The position numbers and the translations under genes were made by a program. From the NCBI GenBank assembly GCA_007120675.1, contig SKNE01000157.1, forward strand, positions 1-9,650: a stretch of DNA of 9,650 bases. The letters run 5' to 3'. Positions 5,749-9,650 of the stretch are shown here, one piece after another (the stretch's first letter is position 1; each line of letters opens with the position of its first letter). The notes beneath the pieces were generated by a model that saw nothing but the letters and a program-made list of their open reading frames with translations, was not told the DNA's origin and ran no database searches. This DNA comes from Bacteroidales bacterium. GTDB lineage: Bacteria > Bacteroidota > Bacteroidia > Bacteroidales > UBA7960.

Positions 5749-8700
5749 ATGAAGAAGACTTTTACGCTATTTGTTGCTTTTGTTTTCGCAGCAACAGCCC
5801 TGATGGCCCAGGGGCTGACATTCGACTGGGCTACTACCGGTGGCGGGGAAGCCGCTGACTTTGGTGAAGGAGTGACGGTGGATGCAGCGGGCAACACTTA
5901 TGTGGCCGGCCACTTCCGCAATGAGATGACCTTCCTCGGCACTACCTATGAGACAGACAGTGAGCGAAACACCATGTTCCTGGCTAAGGTTTCTCCGGCC
6001 ATGGACCTGCAATGGATCGTCACGGCAGAAGCGGACGGTATTACCGGTGCCAGTGGTTTCAGAACAGCCTATCACAACGGCCACGTCTACCTGTTCGGCG
6101 ACTTCCGCGGTGACGCTACCTTCAGCTCAACGGACTTTACGGACGTGTCATTGAACTCCGACACCCGGGCCCTTTTTGTGGCCAAGTACACCGAGACAGG
6201 CATCCTGGAGTGGATCCGTAAGATGGAGTCCAGCCATACCACGGGACTGATTCCAACCGGAAGTGCCAACAATATCGCGGTGGACGATGCCGGTGCGGTC
6301 TACGTGACCACCCAGTTCCGCACCGACATCGACATCGCCGGAACGCTGGTCGACCCTGAAGGCAGCGGCGGAACCAACTTCCATGCCCTGCTGGTAAAAT
6401 TCGATGCCCTGGGTGCATACCAGTGGCACTGGAATTCAACCCATCCAGGCGACGACCGCGGGGAAGCCATCACTGTGACCCCCGAAGGGAACGTACTATT
6501 TGCCGTGCGTTACAATGATGCACTGACGGTGAACGACGTGATGCATGAAGCCGACGACGGTGCCATCGCCCTCATCGAAGTGGAAGCCGACGGAACCTAT
6601 GTGTGGGACCACCACGTCCAGACCGCTTCAACCAACCAGGCCAACTTCTGGGATATGCGCTTCTGCGCCAACGACAACCTGTATATCGCCGGGGCAAGCC
6701 GAACCACCCTCACGTGGGATGAAGATACCGAGTTCGTGCCCGTCAATGAGGTGCGCACCCAGGCCTTCGTCATTAAGCTGGACGCAAACAACAGCCTGCA
6801 ATGGGCAGAATTTTTCGGCGATCCCGACGAAAACACCATCGCCAGGAGCATCCGTACCGATCACCAGGGACAGCTGTTCATTGCTGGTGAGCACATTGGC
6901 ACGATGGAACTCAACGACGACCTGACCGTGGTCTCCAATGATGGCTCAAGGGATATATTCTACGCCGTGATGCATGCAGTGACAGGCGACTTCCTGGCAG
7001 CTGGGGCCTTTGGCGGAACGGGCAATGAGTTCATGGGCACCATGGACCTCAGCCCGAACCACGATGTATACTTCATCGGCCGCTACCTGGGCGACTTTGA
7101 AGCGGGCGGCGAGACCTTTCCCTCCGAAGGGAGCTTTGATTTCTTCGTGGTGAAGATGACCGCAGAGGAGGCAGCCCCTCCTGTAGACCCCGACGACCTG
7201 GAGCTTGTCCAGTTCTTCTTCTTCGGCGGCAACCTGCCCAACAACACCCCGCTGGAAACCATTGAACCTACTTTCGACCTGGTGGGCGACGCCCTCATCA
7301 GCTTCCATTCGGCCCTGGACGGCTATCCATTTGATTCCGACCACCCCAACTGGCGCAAGGCCTCCATGGAGCGGCGCAATGCCCCCACCGAAATCAATTA
7401 TCACCCCGAGGGCAATGATGATACCCCGTACGACGATGCCGGAATGCGCGGCATGCAGGTGAGGCAGCCCTTCACAGGCGACGGCGGCGAAAACACCCTC
7501 TTCCTGCATATGCCCACCACCGGCTACGAACACATCATCGTGCGCTTCGCGGCCATGGACCAGGGCGATGACGACGACCTGATGGCCGCCGAGGAATTGA
7601 TCATCGATTATGCCATTGCCGACGATGACCAGTGGCACACCGACGGACTCAGCGAATCTGTCCTGAGCCTGCTTCACGAAGAATACCAGCTCTTTACGCT
7701 GGACTTCTCCGGTATAGAAGCCGTTAACGACAACCCCCACTTCGTGGTGCGCATCCGCTTCGACGGGGCCAACATGGACCTGGACGACGGCGACAGGGTG
7801 GCCTTTAATAACATCAGCATGCAGGGTGTGGAGATGGAGATTCCCGACGATTCCCTGACCCTCCCCTGGTCTGAAGACTTCAGCGGCAACGAGCTGCCCG
7901 ATGGCTGGACAGTGGAAGACCTCAGCGGCGAAGGCTACTTATGGGAGTTCTCACAGGGCTATGCCAATGCCGACAGCGACGCGGCAGGATCAGGCAACCA
8001 TATGTGGACCAGCCTGACCACCGCCGTGGTGAACTGCTCCGAGGCAGAGAACGTACACCTCTACCTCAACCACTGGTACCGTCACCTGGGAAGCGGATAC
8101 GGTAAGATACTGGTGAGCACCGACGCAGAAGAATGGGTGGGCGTAGCCACCCTCACTGCCACCGTGGGCGATGCCACCTACCCCTATGTCGAATACGACA
8201 TCTCCCACGTGGCCGACGGAGAGCCACAGGTATGGGTGCGCTTCGAATACAACGACGCCACCTCATGGGCATGGTGGTGGCGAATCGATGAGGTGGGCAT
8301 GTACTCGCCCGACCCCACACCCATGCCGGCACAGCTGGTGGGACCCGCCGACGGCGCCACCAACGTGCTGCTGAACACCGAGCTGCAGTGGGGCCCGGGA
8401 GGCGGAAGCGCCCCCACAGGGTACAAGGTGTACATGGATGAGACAGATCCGCCCACCGAAATGATATACCAGGGAGAGGACACCTCCGTGGAAGCCCCCG
8501 GACTACAGTACAGCACCACCTACTTCTGGCAGGTGATCCCCTTTAACGATGAAGGAGACGCCCTGGAGCCTCCCGTGTGGTCATTCACCACACTGGACGA
8601 TCCCACCATCACGCAGGTGCCCCACATCGAGGACTTCAACCAGGTCACCGTGCCCGCACTGCCCCTGGGATGGACATCCTACGTGGTGGCAGAGTCTGAC

Positions 8701-9650
8701 GCCGTGGTGGAAACAAGCTCCTTCGGAGCACCCAACTCACCACCAAACCACGCACGCTTTATGAACCTGGGCGATGTGGACGCAGAAATCACCCTGATCA
8801 CCCCACCCATCGCACTGGACCTCTCTGAGCTCAGGGTGCGCTTCCATATCAGGGAGAACGTCTCGGGAAGCGGCGGAGAGAACTACCTGGAGGTGGGTAC
8901 CTTCGACCCCGCAGACAACTCCTTCCACATGCTGGAAAGCATCAACGCCACCACGGAGTACACCGAACATGCCGTCTCCCTGGACGTGCGCGACAATGAC
9001 GCACAGCACCTGGCATTCAGGGCCCTGATGGGCGCCACCTTCCAGGTCATCTACCTGGATGACTTCATCCTGGAGGTGATACCCGATGAGCCTGTCTTCG
9101 AGGTAACGCCGCTGTCAGCGGACTTCGGCGAGCTGCCCATGGGCATCATCTCCCCACCACAGGTGTTCACCCTGAGGAATATCGGCGCGGGAACCATCAC
9201 CATCGCTCCCGGTGACATCCAGCTCACCGGCGATGACCCAGGCCAGTTCATCCTGGACAACCTGGAGGAAACCGTCGAGCTGGGCGCCAACGAGTCGGCC
9301 ACCGTGGAGGTGAGCTTCGCACCCACCATGGAAGGCAGCTTCAACGCCTTCCTGGAGATCAACGACGGACTGGGTGGTGACCCACACCAGCTCCCATTAA
9401 GCGGTGAAGGATATGACGCGGTCTTCCAGCTGCCCTTCGCCGAAGACTTCACCGGGGAGGTCTTCCCGCCGGCAGAGTGGACACGATGGGCGGGCATCCT
9501 GGAGGATGATCCAACCCTCACGCCCGTGAGCGCCATCTGGCTCCACCACGTCTTCGGAAACCAGACCCCCGGCGACAACAACGCCGCCTATGTCAACATC
9601 TGGGGCACGAGAAACCACTGGCTGGTATCCCCGCAGATCGACCTGGGAGC
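5749..9650 (+). CDS. giant secreted multidomain protein: seven-bladed SBBP-type propeller plus adhesin-like modules (3' end outside window)
   Basis: The frame runs from ATG 5749 to the window end without a stop, giving 1300 complete codons; the C-terminus is missing. Residues 1-20 are a signal peptide (MKKTFTLFVAFVFAATALMA|Q). Residues 25-470 hold seven SBBP-like repeats, with 'GNxYVxGxF'-type strands near 49-56, 112-119, 183-190, 248-255, 310-317, 375-382 and 439-446. This suggests a closed seven-bladed propeller. Residues about 485-703 form a jelly-roll-like module with an acidic stretch (GDDDDL, 606-611). Then come anchor-J/MAM-like (about 705-852, starting LPWSEDF), FN3 (about 862-949, TGYKVY and TYFWQV), a second anchor-J (about 956-1111), ASH/anchor-D (about 1115-1220) and a third anchor-J from 1228. 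Only two Cys are present. This is typical of T9SS cargo; a C-terminal sorting domain is expected downstream but unseen. No enzyme motif was found, so an adhesin or surface matrix role is inferred. Confidence 0.9.
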   Translation, partial: MKKTFTLFVAFVFAATALMAQGLTFDWATTGGGEAADFGEGVTVDAAGNTYVAGHFRNEMTFLGTTYETDSERNTMFLAKVSPAMDLQWIVTAEADGITGASGFRTAYHNGHVYLFGDFRGDATFSSTDFTDVSLNSDTRALFVAKYTETGILEWIRKMESSHTTGLIPTGSANNIAVDDAGAVYVTTQFRTDIDIAGTLVDPEGSGGTNFHALLVKFDALGAYQWHWNSTHPGDDRGEAITVTPEGNVLFAVRYNDALTVNDVMHEADDGAIALIEVEADGTYVWDHHVQTASTNQANFWDMRFCANDNLYIAGASRTTLTWDEDTEFVPVNEVRTQAFVIKLDANNSLQWAEFFGDPDENTIARSIRTDHQGQLFIAGEHIGTMELNDDLTVVSNDGSRDIFYAVMHAVTGDFLAAGAFGGTGNEFMGTMDLSPNHDVYFIGRYLGDFEAGGETFPSEGSFDFFVVKMTAEEAAPPVDPDDLELVQFFFFGGNLPNNTPLETIEPTFDLVGDALISFHSALDGYPFDSDHPNWRKASMERRNAPTEINYHPEGNDDTPYDDAGMRGMQVRQPFTGDGGENTLFLHMPTTGYEHIIVRFAAMDQGDDDDLMAAEELIIDYAIADDDQWHTDGLSESVLSLLHEEYQLFTLDFSGIEAVNDNPHFVVRIRFDGANMDLDDGDRVAFNNISMQGVEMEIPDDSLTLPWSEDFSGNELPDGWTVEDLSGEGYLWEFSQGYANADSDAAGSGNHMWTSLTTAVVNCSEAENVHLYLNHWYRHLGSGYGKILVSTDAEEWVGVATLTATVGDATYPYVEYDISHVADGEPQVWVRFEYNDATSWAWWWRIDEVGMYSPDPTPMPAQLVGPADGATNVLLNTELQWGPGGGSAPTGYKVYMDETDPPTEMIYQGEDTSVEAPGLQYSTTYFWQVIPFNDEGDALEPPVWSFTTLDDPTITQVPHIEDFNQVTVPALPLGWTSYVVAESDAVVETSSFGAPNSPPNHARFMNLGDVDAEITLITPPIALDLSELRVRFHIRENVSGSGGENYLEVGTFDPADNSFHMLESINATTEYTEHAVSLDVRDNDAQHLAFRALMGATFQVIYLDDFILEVIPDEPVFEVTPLSADFGELPMGIISPPQVFTLRNIGAGTITIAPGDIQLTGDDPGQFILDNLEETVELGANESATVEVSFAPTMEGSFNAFLEINDGLGGDPHQLPLSGEGYDAVFQLPFAEDFTGEVFPPAEWTRWAGILEDDPTLTPVSAIWLHHVFGNQTPGDNNAAYVNIWGTRNHWLVSPQIDLG

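Noticed and set aside
6946..7740. 264-codon minus-strand ORF
   Set aside because: It is the antisense shadow of the giant gene. The GC-rich, T-poor codon use of that gene removes stops on the opposite strand.
9051..9581. 176-codon minus-strand ORF
   Set aside because: It is another antisense shadow of the giant gene; the plus strand reads through clear ASH and anchor-J modules here.

Overview
The window looks like chromosomal DNA of an environmental member of the Bacteroidota. The support is: two promoters that fit the Bacteroidetes -33/-7 pattern (TTTG, a 19-20 bp spacer, TAnnTTTG); starts without clear Shine-Dalgarno sequences; signal peptides ending in ...A|Q; and a large secreted protein made of beta-propeller, 'choice-of-anchor' and FN3-like modules, typical of type IX secretion (T9SS) cargo in this phylum. 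The order cannot be fixed from the sequence. No tRNA, rRNA, CRISPR array, transposase or phage gene was seen.

Layout. Positions 1-439 hold a possible tail of an upstream gene (ending at 74), four tandem 21-bp repeats (106-189), a REP-like hairpin (197-214) and a good promoter (297-327). Three plus-strand genes follow: a small outer-membrane beta-barrel-like protein (440-1201), a lipoprotein of a recognisable but uncharacterised Bacteroidetes family with an SCPFIYTYDG motif (1310-2998), and, 11 bp later, a radical SAM protein with a SPASM/twitch-like C-terminal Cys cluster (3010-4188). A short convergent gap (4189-4315) carries two stem-loops and possibly a 53-codon ORF. An AI-2E family (PerM/YdiK type) membrane protein lies on the minus strand (4316-5380). 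A divergent intergenic region (5381-5748) holds two palindromes, a second promoter (5547-5578) and a leader of roughly 165 nt. From 5749 to the window end, one uninterrupted plus-strand frame encodes at least 1300 residues of a secreted multidomain protein. It has a signal peptide, seven beta-propeller repeats, a jelly-roll-like module, then anchor-J, FN3, anchor-J and ASH/anchor-D modules and the start of a third anchor-J. It has no stop in the window.

How the genes may work together. The lipoprotein and radical SAM genes are almost certainly co-transcribed, and the barrel gene 108 bp upstream may belong to the same unit. This could be a cell-envelope locus with a radical SAM modifying enzyme, but no precursor peptide is obvious. 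The AI-2E gene and the giant secreted protein are probably unrelated neighbours transcribed divergently. By eye, the first block (440-4188) is poorer in G+C than the AI-2E and giant genes, so the window may be compositionally mixed. No clearly new system is demonstrated. The most promising leads are the lipoprotein/radical SAM pair, the tandem repeat and the structured intergenic regions.
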